A model generated the notes under the pieces. The model was not told the origin of the DNA and made no database searches. It saw only the letters and a list, made by a program, of their open reading frames with translations. A DNA stretch of 64,000 nucleotides from Agaricus subrufescens (Eukaryota > Basidiomycota > Agaricomycetes > Agaricales > Agaricaceae): the NCBI GenBank assembly GCA_029945375.1, contig CM057063.1:1054001-1118000 (forward strand). Reading direction: 5' to 3'. Both the position numbers and the translations under genes were made by a program. The stretch's first letter is position 1. Every line of letters begins with the position of its first letter. Of this stretch, positions 1 through 11,000 are shown one piece after another.

Positions 1-793
1 AAAAAGAAGGGCGGTGACGAAGTCCTAGACAGTTTTGCCGACGATGAGGTGGCCCGACTTCGGGAGGCCATGTTGCACGCAGCGGACGAGGACATCCGTG
101 CGAACGAGGAGAAGCTACCTGCGACTGCCAAATTGCGTATGCTGCCAGAGGCCATGGAGACACTTCGAAAGTTAGTCACATCACACTTGGTTATGCCGAA
201 TGTCTCAACCGATTTGCGTTCTTCTTAGGGCATCCCTTGCTCAATCTATCATTGACAACAATCTTCTAGAAGCTGTCAGACGATGGCTCGAGCCCCTCCG
301 TGACAAGTCTCTTCCGGCACTCAACATCCAGCGAGAGCTCTTTTCGAGTATCCGCAAAATGGAATTCATTGATACAGCGGTTCTCAAAGAGTCCCAATTA
401 GGACGTGTCGTTCTATTCTACACGAAATGCAAGCGAGTGACACCGGACATTGCACGCATTGCAAACCAGTTGGTATCGACATGGTCCAGACCCATTATCA
501 AACGATCGGCGTCATACAGGGACCGTGTTGTGCCGATCGCCTCTACTACAGAAGACGGGCAGCCCAAAGAACACCTGAACACGATCCTGGCCAAAATGAA
601 AGACGAGGAGAAGGGCCGCGTCCGGAAACATACTGTGCAGGTCCCCCATGCAGTGATGGGAGACTATACGTTTGCGCCCCGGGCGACGGCCGGGATCTCG
701 AGGCCGAATGTGAGCGTGGACATGGACATCGAAAGGAGGAAGAAGAACAATGAGATGTTGAGAAGCTTCACGAAAAGGGTGGCGAATAAATAA
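1..793 (+). CDS. IWS1: Transcription elongation factor IWS1/SPN1, C-terminal part
   Basis: The 5' end lies outside the window. Exons are 1-170 and 229-793, with a GT-AG intron at 171-228; the frame runs on cleanly across it (ETLR-KASLAQ). The visible 244 or so residues carry the conserved IWS1/Spn1 core, a TFIIS N-terminal (LW)-like helical bundle. Recognisable parts are NLLEAVRRWLEPL, SLPALNIQRELF, and the stretch ending TWSRPIIKRSASYRD. In yeast and animals this protein binds Spt6 and RNA polymerase II and acts in elongation, chromatin and mRNA export in the nucleus. After the core comes a short basic tail (ERRKKNNEMLRSFTKRVANK) and a TAA stop at 791-793. The usual disordered acidic N-terminus would be upstream of the window. 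Identity is well supported by the core; only the missing 5' part is unknown. Confidence 0.93.
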
Positions 794-1230
794 AGCATGT
801 TCATCTGTATCTGTAGACTTAATACCACGCCGGGGGCTAGAAGCGCGTGCACACGGGCATACCGGATCGAGGATCAATTAGTCAGAACGGCCAGAGGTGT
901 GTTTGGCCGTGTTGTGGAGTGGGTTGGTTGATTGTGATCTGCGTCTGTGCTCGCGCTCGTCGGCGTCGACCTTGCCCGTCTATCTTCTATCCCCAGTCTA
1001 ATCTCCCCGCCTCTCCTTCTATTATTTCCATTTATCTATGCACACCCAGGCCGCCTCGCCCGTCGCCCTCGTCCTCCCCCTCCCCCCCATTCCCCGCCGC
1101 ACTCCCTCGCTCCTTTCCTTCGCCTCTGCGGCCTCCCCAAGGACCCCCCGCAGCTGTGGATCGCCCTGTGCATCCATCTTTGTCCCCCCTCACCCCAACA
1201 GAAAGAGCACAGACAGCTGGAACAGCTCCA

Positions 1231-2899
1231 ATGGTCCCGACGAGTCGGAATATGAGTGGAAGCCTGAACAGGTTCTCCTGCTCTCCAGGGCAAGCTCTTC
1301 GTCTCTCCGCCCCCTTGCCTGCATCGCTGACCGTTTTTCAGACCCTTGACGCTCTTCCAGCCCACCTAGTCACTCCCTTCAATGGCCCAATACCCCCATC
1401 CAACCTCCTCGATAAGATCGCCCGCGGCGTATCACAAGCCAAGGGTCCCGTTGATTGGCCCCATTCTCTTCGCGCGACGCGTGTCAAACTCATCGAGCTT
1501 TCGCGTCTTCGTGCCAAAGAACAAGTAGTTGCCAAGCGGCAACGTGATTCCATCGCCGAAGAGTTGGAATACGCGTTGGAAATGGAGCCCAACTATGTTT
1601 ACGATCAAAATGGCACGGAGAAATCTATTGGTAACAGAAAACCTTTGTATCGCCAGTCAAGCATGGATTTTATGCTCAATGCTGTTGGAGCCGATATACA
1701 AAACAATGAAAATCTCACTCGGTGGGTTCAAGTTCACCCGCGTGCTGTGTTGAACCGTGTTGACTCTCCCACATAGCCTCTCTAACCGCCTCCAACGTGC
1801 AGAGCGCCAAAGTGCCAACCACCCGTACCAACGTGCCAACCATCTTAAACGCCCCTCTTCACCAAGCCCTTTACCGTCGTTGATCAATCCTTCTACTCCG
1901 AGCTCTTCTACTCTGAACACTCTTTCTTCGTCAGTCTCACATCGCCGGATCATTCGCCGAACGGCCTCAGTATCTTCGTCTTCGCTGTCTATCCTGAGCA
2001 GTAGCAGCAGCGACCTTCTACCCGGTCCTCGTGTACGACCCATCATGGAATACGATGAACTACCTCCAACGCCTCCTCCCAAGGACATCCCTGCCTCCAA
2101 GAAGGCCGGCACCAAACGCGCACCATCTTTTGGTGCATTTGCTCAAGGGGCGAGACGTGAATATCTCTCACAGTCACCCCAGGATGACGACCGTCATCGG
2201 AAGCATGTCGGGGGGTGCGCTTCATCCGACGAGGAAGAAAAGGCGCGCAATAAACAAGTGAAGAAACCTAGGAAACAAAGCTTACCGGCCACCCCCCCTC
2301 CTGAATCTCCTGCCCCTCTATCCCCCATGTCTTCTCCCGTCACTGCCAAGACTGGCGGCTTGAAACAAACATTTAAGCCGCTCCACCTGATTAATTTCAA
2401 GGGATCGAAAAGCCCTAGCGAACCAAAGAAGGAGAACAAGGAAAAGGTGGGAAAGAACAAGAAGGAGAATGCTCAGTCCCGGAGCAAGGGCTTCCATCTC
2501 ACGAAGCCACTTCCAACCCACTCGCATCATAACTCCACTGAGCTGCCCGGATCAACCGATGTTTCGATGTCCCCAGCACCCCTAGCTCTGAAGGCGACCC
2601 GTTCTCCGCCATCTGCTCTTAGCGCTCCAAGAGCGCTGAAATCTGCTTTCACAACACCGCTCGTGGCTGAACCTCCTATTACCAAGTCAACTTTATTAAG
2701 CCCCGCCGCTGACATCAAAGCCACGCCTGCCAGCCCAAAGGTCAAGACTTTGAGGAGGGTTCGACGACTCGCACCTGCCCGTCGAATCTCCTTCAGTAGC
2801 CTCGTCCCGCCTGGCGAGGAGGCTGACGCTGATGGAGAGGGTGACGGTGAAGAGAAAGGAGGGCGTATCGAACTTGGGAGCGCCTTCCAACTCCACTGA
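1231..2899 (+). CDS. Unrecognised Ser/Pro-rich, largely disordered protein
   Basis: Exons 1231-1721 and 1777-2899, joined over a 55-nt intron (1722-1776), give 537 residues. I chose the ATG at 1231 because the in-frame sequence upstream is a C/T-rich 5'UTR-like stretch; a second ATG at 1252 is also possible. The first 160 residues hold the only part that looks folded: a helical segment around residues 60-140 with WPHSLRATRVKLIELSR and a charged stretch RAKEQVVAKRQRDSIAEELE. The rest is low complexity, rich in Ser, Pro, Lys and Thr, with SP/TP sites and a basic patch (TLRRVRRLAPARRISF) near the C-terminus, then an acidic end. I do not recognise the family. A regulatory or scaffold role is only a guess. 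It lies about 440 bp downstream of IWS1 in the same direction. Confidence 0.7.
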
Positions 2900-4988
2900 T
2901 GCTGTCAGTGGTGAATTGCAACAAGCTTCTATGTATAAACTGTACCATCATGTCTACTTCACCATCTCCTATGGTGTGTCAACTCCACACATTATTCTCT
3001 TTTTCCCCCTCGAAAACCAACACTCGTTTATTATCCCCTCCCATCACCGTAGTCTGAGGGTGGTTTCTCCTTTAACTGGCGTCCTGTCCTATCAGCCCTG
3101 GCCATACCACCTCATATCACCCAACATTCGTTTGACCCGTGGATTCGCGCACTAACAACTTCCGCCCCTTTCAAATTAATCGACACAAATGTTAACCTTA
3201 ACAGTCTTTACTTGCCTATCAGCCACATCTTACATTCGTTGCAACTCTGTTTCTGTTTCTCTCATCACAAGTTGCGGATATTCTTTCGTAGCTTCATAGG
3301 ACTGTCTTTCGGATGTCCAAGGAGTATTTTGACAACGACGTCGTTCGTTGGCCATCGTATCTAGTACTGTTCTCCCTTTTCGAGTCTCGTGGACTGTTGT
3401 TTTTCCAAATCATATTCCCAGCAACCTCCCTTGCACATTACTCACATTCTCTGGATTTTTTCCCCCTTATCATCTCGTCTTCTTTGACGCATCAGCATGT
3501 TAGCATTGAACGGTTCGCTTTGAACGAGCCTGTATACTAAAAGCAAACTCTTTTCTCTACTCTTTTTCTGTTCTTTTTTTTCTTTGCCTCGATTACGCCT
3601 CTGATTTCACTATCGTTCTATTTTTGTTTCCCATTGACTCTTCATTGACTCTTCGTCGGATATTCTTTGAAAAAGGGCACATAAACAGAAATTATGGTCC
3701 CCCATCTTTTTTTTTGGTTCACTTCTTTGGTATCTAGGGTTCGGCTGGGTCGGTAATCTCTGGGTCGTTTAACAACATAAATACCCTTCTCTTTTTTTTC
3801 ATGTCTTTTTCTTAATTTCCGGCATGGTTCGGTATGCAATATTCTGTCCATAACAGCATTTAGAAACTTATTGTGGAATAAACATAGTTTGCTTTCAATT
3901 ATATTCATGGTTGCTGCTTGAACTGATTATGTCCACATATATGACTGTTGTCAAATGGTTTAAACGTTACTCAATTCTTATCCATATCGACAATTGCTAA
4001 ACGACCATGGCTAAACGTTCGTTCCGCAGCAAGCTTGAATGGAGGCTGAGTCTATATTGACGGTTACCCTCGAAGGCCTCGAAGTTCAGGTTGATTCGTG
4101 AATCATGTTTTAACCGTAGTGGAATCAAAGTGAGGAAATAACGGAATGCATTCATTACTTTTGGGAAGTTGTATTAGCCAGAATCGGATAGAGAAAGTAC
4201 GTGAACTGCCCCCGTTTTCTGGGCCTTGCTTGGGAATACAAGTTAGCGCTCTTCCTGGGAGATTGGGCAGGAAACTATCATTGCTGTTACCTAGGAAGCA
4301 TTGATGATTTCGCGGGTAATGACGATGCGGATCTTTCGTCTAGATGATTCGTGTAGGGAAAGGTCAATGTAGCTGGCAATACATCAAAGGCGTAGAAAAA
4401 GGGGGGAAGAATTTCGTGATAGAGTGAATACTTCGTAGAAAGTTGTGTCATAGCCTGTCCTATCTTGATGCTAAGTTACCTGCCAACATCCTTGGGCGGT
4501 TCGCGGTAGCAACCACTGGCCGGGGTTAGTGGTGATTATCCGTCTATATTCCTTGTTATAAAAGCCTCCGAAGAGACTAAGTAAGCACTTGTTTGTAATA
4601 GAAGTCAAATTGAGCTGACTGAAAACCACTGTCGTGCCAATACCCAGTCAGGATAGTGGTGTTGTCAAGAATAAACCAGTTGGCATTAATGCTATGAACC
4701 ATAATCTCTTGTCAACAATGACCTTAGTATTCATGAATACGAGCCAGTGTTAAGATAACGGAAACTGGTATTGGGTTGTCGGTTGTATACATCGCGAGTC
4801 TGGTGTGCATTATATGGGCTTTTCCATCTGTAGAATAAATGGCGAAGCGGGTGGGTACTCAGAGCGGAAAGAAACACGCTCCTGTCTAAAAGTCTTCAGG
4901 TGTGTTAATTCCGACCACTACAAAAACGCATAAAACCTACTCACAAGTACAGCCTCAAAAGAGACTTGTCCTCGTATCCCACAGTCAC
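2900..4988. other. Intergenic, C/T-rich then unremarkable
   Basis: About 2.1 kb without a supportable gene. The first kilobase (to about 3900) is strongly pyrimidine-rich with T runs on the plus strand, as in a long fungal 3' or 5' UTR. Short ORFs here (such as 3313-3540) have the composition of noncoding sequence. From 3900 to 4988 nothing stands out; the right end would hold the 3'UTR of the minus-strand gene that stops at 4989. Confidence 0.5.
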
Positions 4989-5312
4989 CTATTCATCCGC
5001 GGTCACAGCCGCCTGTCCTCTCCGTTGGCGGATTTCTTCCCGTTTCAGGGCAAGCAACTCAGCAGCCCGAACATCCCAATGATATGCCCAGTATCCACCA
5101 TATCCAAATACAGCCATTGCGATGACATGACCTCCAGGATCTATCCCAAGTGAATTTAGAAGTGCACGTTGTGGTCAGGATTTCGGCGCCAATGTTAAGA
5201 GATATTATATTGACACACTTTCAAAAAGATTTCTCTTCTGAATTCCGAGCTGGCCAAAGCGGGTTGCAAGACCAAAGAGAGAGAAGCCCAGGATATTTGA
5301 AAGCATAGGCAT
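4989..5312 (-). CDS. Small predicted membrane protein (81 aa), mitochondrial-type
   Basis: This gene is too short and too split to show as a long ORF. Exon 1 is 5219-5312 and exon 2 is 4989-5140, with a 78-nt intron (GTGTGT...GATAG, 5141-5218). The spliced frame reads MPMLSNILGFSLFGLATRFG, then GIQKRNLFENPGGHVIAMAV, then FGYGGYWAYHWDVRAAELLA and a charged C-terminus with KREEIRQRRGQ. There are two hydrophobic segments (about residues 3-20 and 37-50), and a GGxWAYxWD-like core followed by a helix of alternating Ala/Leu and charged residues. Small inner-membrane proteins of respiratory complexes have this build, but I cannot assign it to a known subunit. It is divergent from the TPR gene at 5487, sharing a 174-bp promoter interval. 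Splice junctions and unbroken coding sense make it likely real. Confidence 0.68.
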
Positions 5313-5486
5313 ACTTTTTCGCGGCAACGGGTGAGTTCGTGAACTGTAGGGAGAGATGGAAATAGAGCCAAAGCCAAAGCACAGCCACCGGATAGTTCTA
5401 GATTGCCTTATTAAGGACGATATTGGGCGCGCTGCTTTGTTCCAACTTTCTATTGTGTCTGTAATCCAATTCTTCCCTGCTCACCG

Positions 5487-6469
5487 ATGGTGATGGCTTC
5501 TTCAGCATACACAGATCCTCTCCGCTCCTCCACAGAACACAAGCTTGGTACCGCTAAACAGAAAAAACATGCTGGCGATCAGGCATTTAAGCAAGGTGAC
5601 ACTAAGGAAGGTTAGTTTACATTATGTCTGTCGTATTATGTTCTGTTGAGATGTGCACCCTTTACTAGCTCTCAAGTCCTATCACGAGGTAAGGGTACTC
5701 CTTTGTCTTGTCTCCACGCGCTGAAGATTTTCGAAGGCTCTTATGTTCCTTCTGGGCATAGACAAGTAAATATATTGATTTGTGCCATAACCACCTGACG
5801 CTTACCCGGCATCCATCAGGTCCGGGCTCCAAAGTCTCGGGCTGGCTCAACCCCCACCTTCTGCGACAGATGCTACGAAGGACCCCAAGACGAAAGCGAG
5901 GACAGAGGTGGCTATCTCCGACTCATGAACTCATATCTTGATTGACCACCCGGATAGATAGACGAGATCGTTGAGAAGATCTATGCGAATATGTCTGCAT
6001 GTCATATCAAGAATCAAAATTGGAAGCGTGCTGTAGAGACTGCCGACAAGGTATTTCCACCTGTTCGATAACTCTCTGTGGATTAAGTTCACTTTATTGC
6101 CGCCTTAGGCCCTCAGCAAGAACGAGGAGAATTATAAGGCTTCGTTCCGCAAGGCGAAGGCTTTGGGAGAACAGGGTTACTTTGAGAAGGCTAGTAAAAT
6201 TCTGGAGGATATCATTGCCAAGAGCCCAGCTGGTATGTTTCACTCCCAGATTTTTTTGACATTATCGCTAGACCATGTCACAAAAATCAGATTCCGCGGC
6301 TGCAGCTACTGAACTTGCACGACTAAAAGTCATTGATGACGAACGTGAGAGGATACACAAACAAAAGATGAAAGGTGAGAGAAGATAGTACAATGAGATG
6401 TTTTCGTAACTTGACGCCGCCGTTTTAGGTTTCCTCAATAGGAAGAAGGAAGAGAAGTCGGTCGATTAG
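5487..6469 (+). CDS. TPR-repeat protein, TTC9-like
   Basis: Eight exons: 5487-5610, 5669-5688, 5737-5765, 5820-5907, 5958-6050, 6109-6232, 6291-6374, 6429-6469; total 200 residues. Two in-frame ATGs (5487 and 5493) lie together. Exon 2 is only 20 nt and exon 3 only 29 nt, yet the frame holds through all seven introns. The protein has tetratricopeptide helices: AGDQAFKQGDTKEALKSYHE near the start, then IYANMSACHIKNQNWKRAVE, then NYKASFRKAKALGEQGYFEK. The C-terminus is charged (RKKEEKSVD). TPR proteins are adaptors, often for chaperones. The pattern, with a long insertion between the first and second repeats, resembles the TTC9 family of peptidyl-prolyl-isomerase-like TPR adaptors. Partner and pathway cannot be read from the sequence. 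The exon 4/5 junction (5907/5958) is the least certain. Confidence 0.82.
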
Positions 6470-8037
6470 GATCAATGAAAAGATTGTCGAGCGTCATACT
6501 CAAGTGTCTGGATCGTCGTTGGCACGCCACCGTTGTGTTACTTCATGGGATTTTTGTATAATATGTCTTATAGTCCATGTCTGCATCAAATTTTAACCAT
6601 AATATATCCGGTTTTGATGGTGGTCTACGATTCTGTACATGCTTATATTACCTACTTCAATCAGTGTGCTCATGTAGTGCATTTTGTTGGCATGTAACAT
6701 GCTAGGTGATATCGATTTTGACAATTTGTCCCATGCTTGACTGCGAGACTCTTAGTGAGACGTGAATTTAAAGTACGATAAACAGTTTACAATATAATCA
6801 TGCCCGTAAACCTACCCTCCTGTAATTCTAGACTAATGCCTTCGGCGAAGGCCCCGATCTGTGCCATGACGGCTTTGGCATGGGACTGGGGCCCTGAACA
6901 AAATGTGCCTCGTTCGGTCTTTTGAGAACCCAGCCGAAGATTTCGATGGGGATGCTGCTGCAGATGCAGATAGCTTGGCTCCAGCGTATCGCGAGCTTTC
7001 CTAGAAACGGAAACAACACAAACGTCGCGCTTGATCGAAATCCTATTCGATCGACCAGAGATGGTTCTGGGCGGGTGTAGTTTAGGAGTAGTAACATCTC
7101 GACACACCCTAACAAGCTTGTGCCAAGAAACACGCGAAGCACTGACGGGTGTGCCACTCGAAAAAACCAAGGTCATCACTTAGAAGAGGGACCTCTCAAA
7201 ATTGGTTGGAGAGCGCAGCAAGTAGATTGACAACTCTCCGCGAGAGATTGGAAACAAAAGCTGATCTCGAATTAAGCGCCTAGCTTTCTCGGAACAACCA
7301 GACCTATGAGACGGTAGGTTAGATCGCAGAAGTAGAAGTAGAAACAAGTGCAAAGTTGTAATCAGTATAACTAGGATTATTGTTAAGCACACATCGACAC
7401 ACTCTTGGTGGTACTCGTGTTTATACCAGATAAAATGCTCATCCTTCAAAGACAAGAAGAGATTGAGAAGGCTTACCTGCATTGAAATCAAGTGCGATTA
7501 GTCGAAGCAATGACCACCGTGAATCAATCATTCTGTTTGAGCTTGCCACAAAAGGTCCTAGTCGGGTCATAACGTTGGCTGACTAGAGCTGAGCTGAGTT
7601 CGTGACGAGTTGTCAAGGCCCATGTTAGGGTTGGGGGGAAAAAGTAGGTTTTTTTAATATCAAATATGAGTTTGCAATCATTTGTTTGGTGTGCTGACTC
7701 AACAGATCCTGCGTCGGCGTCAATGGACGTGACTTTATTTGAACGACTGATAAAACAATGCTTCTGGTACCCATTTCGAAGGTATGCGACTTCAATTCCA
7801 TGAGTACGCTCATAGGTTGATCAATGACCTCCAGTCAACACAGACTAGGTCAATTTAGCTGACTGTTGCACGTGCACACGTGATGCTATTCAATGATTTT
7901 CGAACTGCAGAACTGAGATTGTACGCCACAAGTAACTCGAACTGAGCAACTTTTGAGGCAGAAAAGAGATTGCAAATACTATGTGCAACGAATTGCCTGT
8001 TTGTTCCGCTGGGCTTTCTCGACTCCTCGACTGAAGA
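6470..8037. other. Intergenic, with unresolved minus-strand ORFs
   Basis: About 1.57 kb between the TPR gene and TERT. On the minus strand there are ORFs at 6828-7157 (109 codons, hydrophobic in the middle) and 7180-7491 (103 codons, with a hydrophobic run), and a good donor-like site near 7475. I could not join them into one frame with acceptable splice sites, and I recognise no motif. They may be a decayed gene, a noncoding transcript, or chance. The last 200 bp would hold the TERT promoter; no clear TATA box was seen. Confidence 0.4.
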
Positions 8038-11000
8038 ATGGCGAAACTCGGCCTTTTGTCACACGTCACACGTCACGCGACGTTACACACGCGTCCCGCG
8101 TCTGCTTCAGTGTCACTCTTTAAAGCCTCAAACATGACTGCACTCCTACCAACAATCAAGATTTTAAATGAGAGACATAGTACGGTCAAACCTCTACTAT
8201 CTTATCTTATAGAAGTTTTGGAACTGGATTTCTTTGTTCCACCCGCCTATACTGACCCTCCGGCCTTCCAACTCTTGTTTGATAACACTCTAATCGCAAC
8301 CACCAAACCTCCGGACTCAAAATTTCAATATAATGAGCCGCAAGGAGGAATGAATGGCGTATGTACTGTGTTGTTTAATGCTATAACTGCTTACACCAAC
8401 TTCTTTGCCAGGCTATCAAAAGAGCACAAACAGATCTTTTCATGGCCACTCAGCCAGCCAGCAATATCTTAAAGCTAGGTTACAAACTATTACGGGTGAG
8501 TTTTCTTAAGGGATCCGCAACAGATAGTATAGACATCTCTATTTAAGGGACGTATTGAAAACTTTAGCGTGAATACGATCATCACTGCCTTATTGAATCC
8601 AGAATGGGAGCTTCTATTACAAAGGCTAGTTTAACTTTCAGCACATGACTGACACAAAGTAAACAACATTTTCTATCAGGACAGGCATTGATGTGATGCA
8701 TCACTTACTGGTTGAAACGTCGATTTTTGTTTCCCTGCCGAATGGCTGCCTTTGTCAAATGACTGGCGAACCTCTCTATGTTCCCCGCTGGGATACACGT
8801 GCCATTATAGACGAGAATACGAAGAAATTCCTGAAACGAACCGCTTCTTCAGTAGAGAATACGGAGAGCGGCCCTCCTTCAAAACGTCTCAAGTTGGGGA
8901 ATGGTAAATCATCGAAAGTTACACCGCCGATGCTAAAGATCAAAACGTGGGTTTACACAAGCCATCCAGCTTATTTTATGTGTCCTGAAGATCACTCGAT
9001 AGGCCGTCCATTATTCAAATTGTTCGTGTGAGGATGTTCTATGCGCGCCCTATCCGCTTGCCAGGGTCTGGTAAGATTGTCATTGGTCTTCCCCTCAAGC
9101 GTATGTTTTCTACGATTCAACTTTCTGTGGAAAACGTAATTGAAACCTTGCTCAAAGATGTATTTAACGCCGATAATGCTCATCCAGGGCTCAACCCGGC
9201 GCAGCTTGATGACCCAGACAGCAAAACACGAGGACTGAAGGCTAGACATGCTATGCGTTACATATTCCCTCGACAACATGACTTGGCGAACCCGTTTCAA
9301 TGGGCAACCACATTCCAGCTTTATGAGTATGGAAACTACATGGACCGCGAAGATGAAATAAAGGTACGCTGACATCGATATTCTTCCGGTCATTTAACAC
9401 TCGGAACAAAAGCGCTCTTTAAGACTGCGTAAATATATGAAGACCCCAAAACGATTAAATGACGTCGTTCCCTTGGTTGACAAAATGCTCTGGAGACATA
9501 ATAAATGTCATTATAAGCTGCTCCTGGATAAGCACTGTCCTTCCAAAGTGAGCCTAACAAAACATAGTAATGTTACTGTATGTCTCATACCTTCCTCAGG
9601 TCAAAGCCAAAAGTAACGTAGCAATCAACGATTCAACTATTCTGGTATGAAAATGCGCAATGATGAGTGTATATAACTGATTTCAATTAAGGAATGGATG
9701 TCAGAGCGGTCGATCCAGCTGCAGACACAGCAGTCATCTGGTGCTGACACCACCGGCCTTTCGCTTAGCTCTGCGAATGTGACTTTAAATCTGAGGGACT
9801 CAATGCCCAAGCCAAGATTCGCAGAATTCGCATGTTCGTATGTTGAAGTACGTATTTCGTATTCGACTTTTCGTTTACTTTGTCCAAGCCCATTCACATG
9901 TCGACAGGTTTATCGCTATGTCGTTGTTGTATCAAAAGCAGTCATTCCAAAGGGTTTTTGGGGTAGTAATAAGAACTTCAGAGTCATTATGAATCGTGAG
10001 TCTGCGACATATGAAATGATCCCCTACTAAATCGTCAAAGACGTCAAGGACTATATCACTTGCCGTCGTTTCGAAACATTGAGCTTGCACGCTATCATGC
10101 AAGGGTTCAGTACTTCAGATTGTGAATGGTTAATTCCTCCAGGCCCAGGGGCTCGGCAGCAGCATCGTGTCAGTGTCACAGATGGTACGAAGCGCAAAGA
10201 GATTCTTGAAGAGTTCCTTTTGTGGTTTTTCGATTCTTTCGTCCTGCCTTTAATCAGGGTAAATAGCAATGAATTTTCACTGCCTTTCGTGCGCTGACTG
10301 TTCTTTCTCTAGACATGCTTTTATGTTACTGAGTCATCGGCTTATCGACATCGAGTGTTATACTTCAGACAAGACGATTGGGTTACGCTATGTGCGCCGC
10401 TTGTCGAGAGACTAAGATCTAAGACGTTTACTAAATTATCTGAGGTAACTTTCTCTGTCATGCATGACATCCGCCTTCTGGATATATGCTTTTTTTATTA
10501 GACTGAAGCGGCGGAAATTATGCGTCAACGAAATCTTGGGTTCTCATTCGTGCGGCTGCTCCCGAAAGAGACTGGTGTTCGCCCAATCATTAACCTTCGC
10601 AGGAAACAAACTGTTGGGTCGCTCGCTACCCAAATATTCGTTGCTTGCATATTAACATTTCCTATAGGAGTCGGGTGGTGCCTCTATCAACAAGGTCCTT
10701 GAGACGACATTCCACCTCCTCACGTACGAGAAGGTAGAATCAAATAGAGTCCTAGCGTTATGATTCTCACACCCGCTACAAAATAGCTAAACAAGCCCGA
10801 GCTGACTGGGGCCTCTGTGCGGGGTTCTGATGAGATATACACTCGCCTTATGAACTTTAAATCTCGTTTACGACATGATCATTTCGGACGCTTGTGAGTA
10901 CACTTATTTGAGAGATAACTGTTAATTCTGAACTACCACAAGCCCGAAGTTATATTTTGTGAAAGTGGATGTCCAAGCTTGCTTTGATACAATAGACCAA

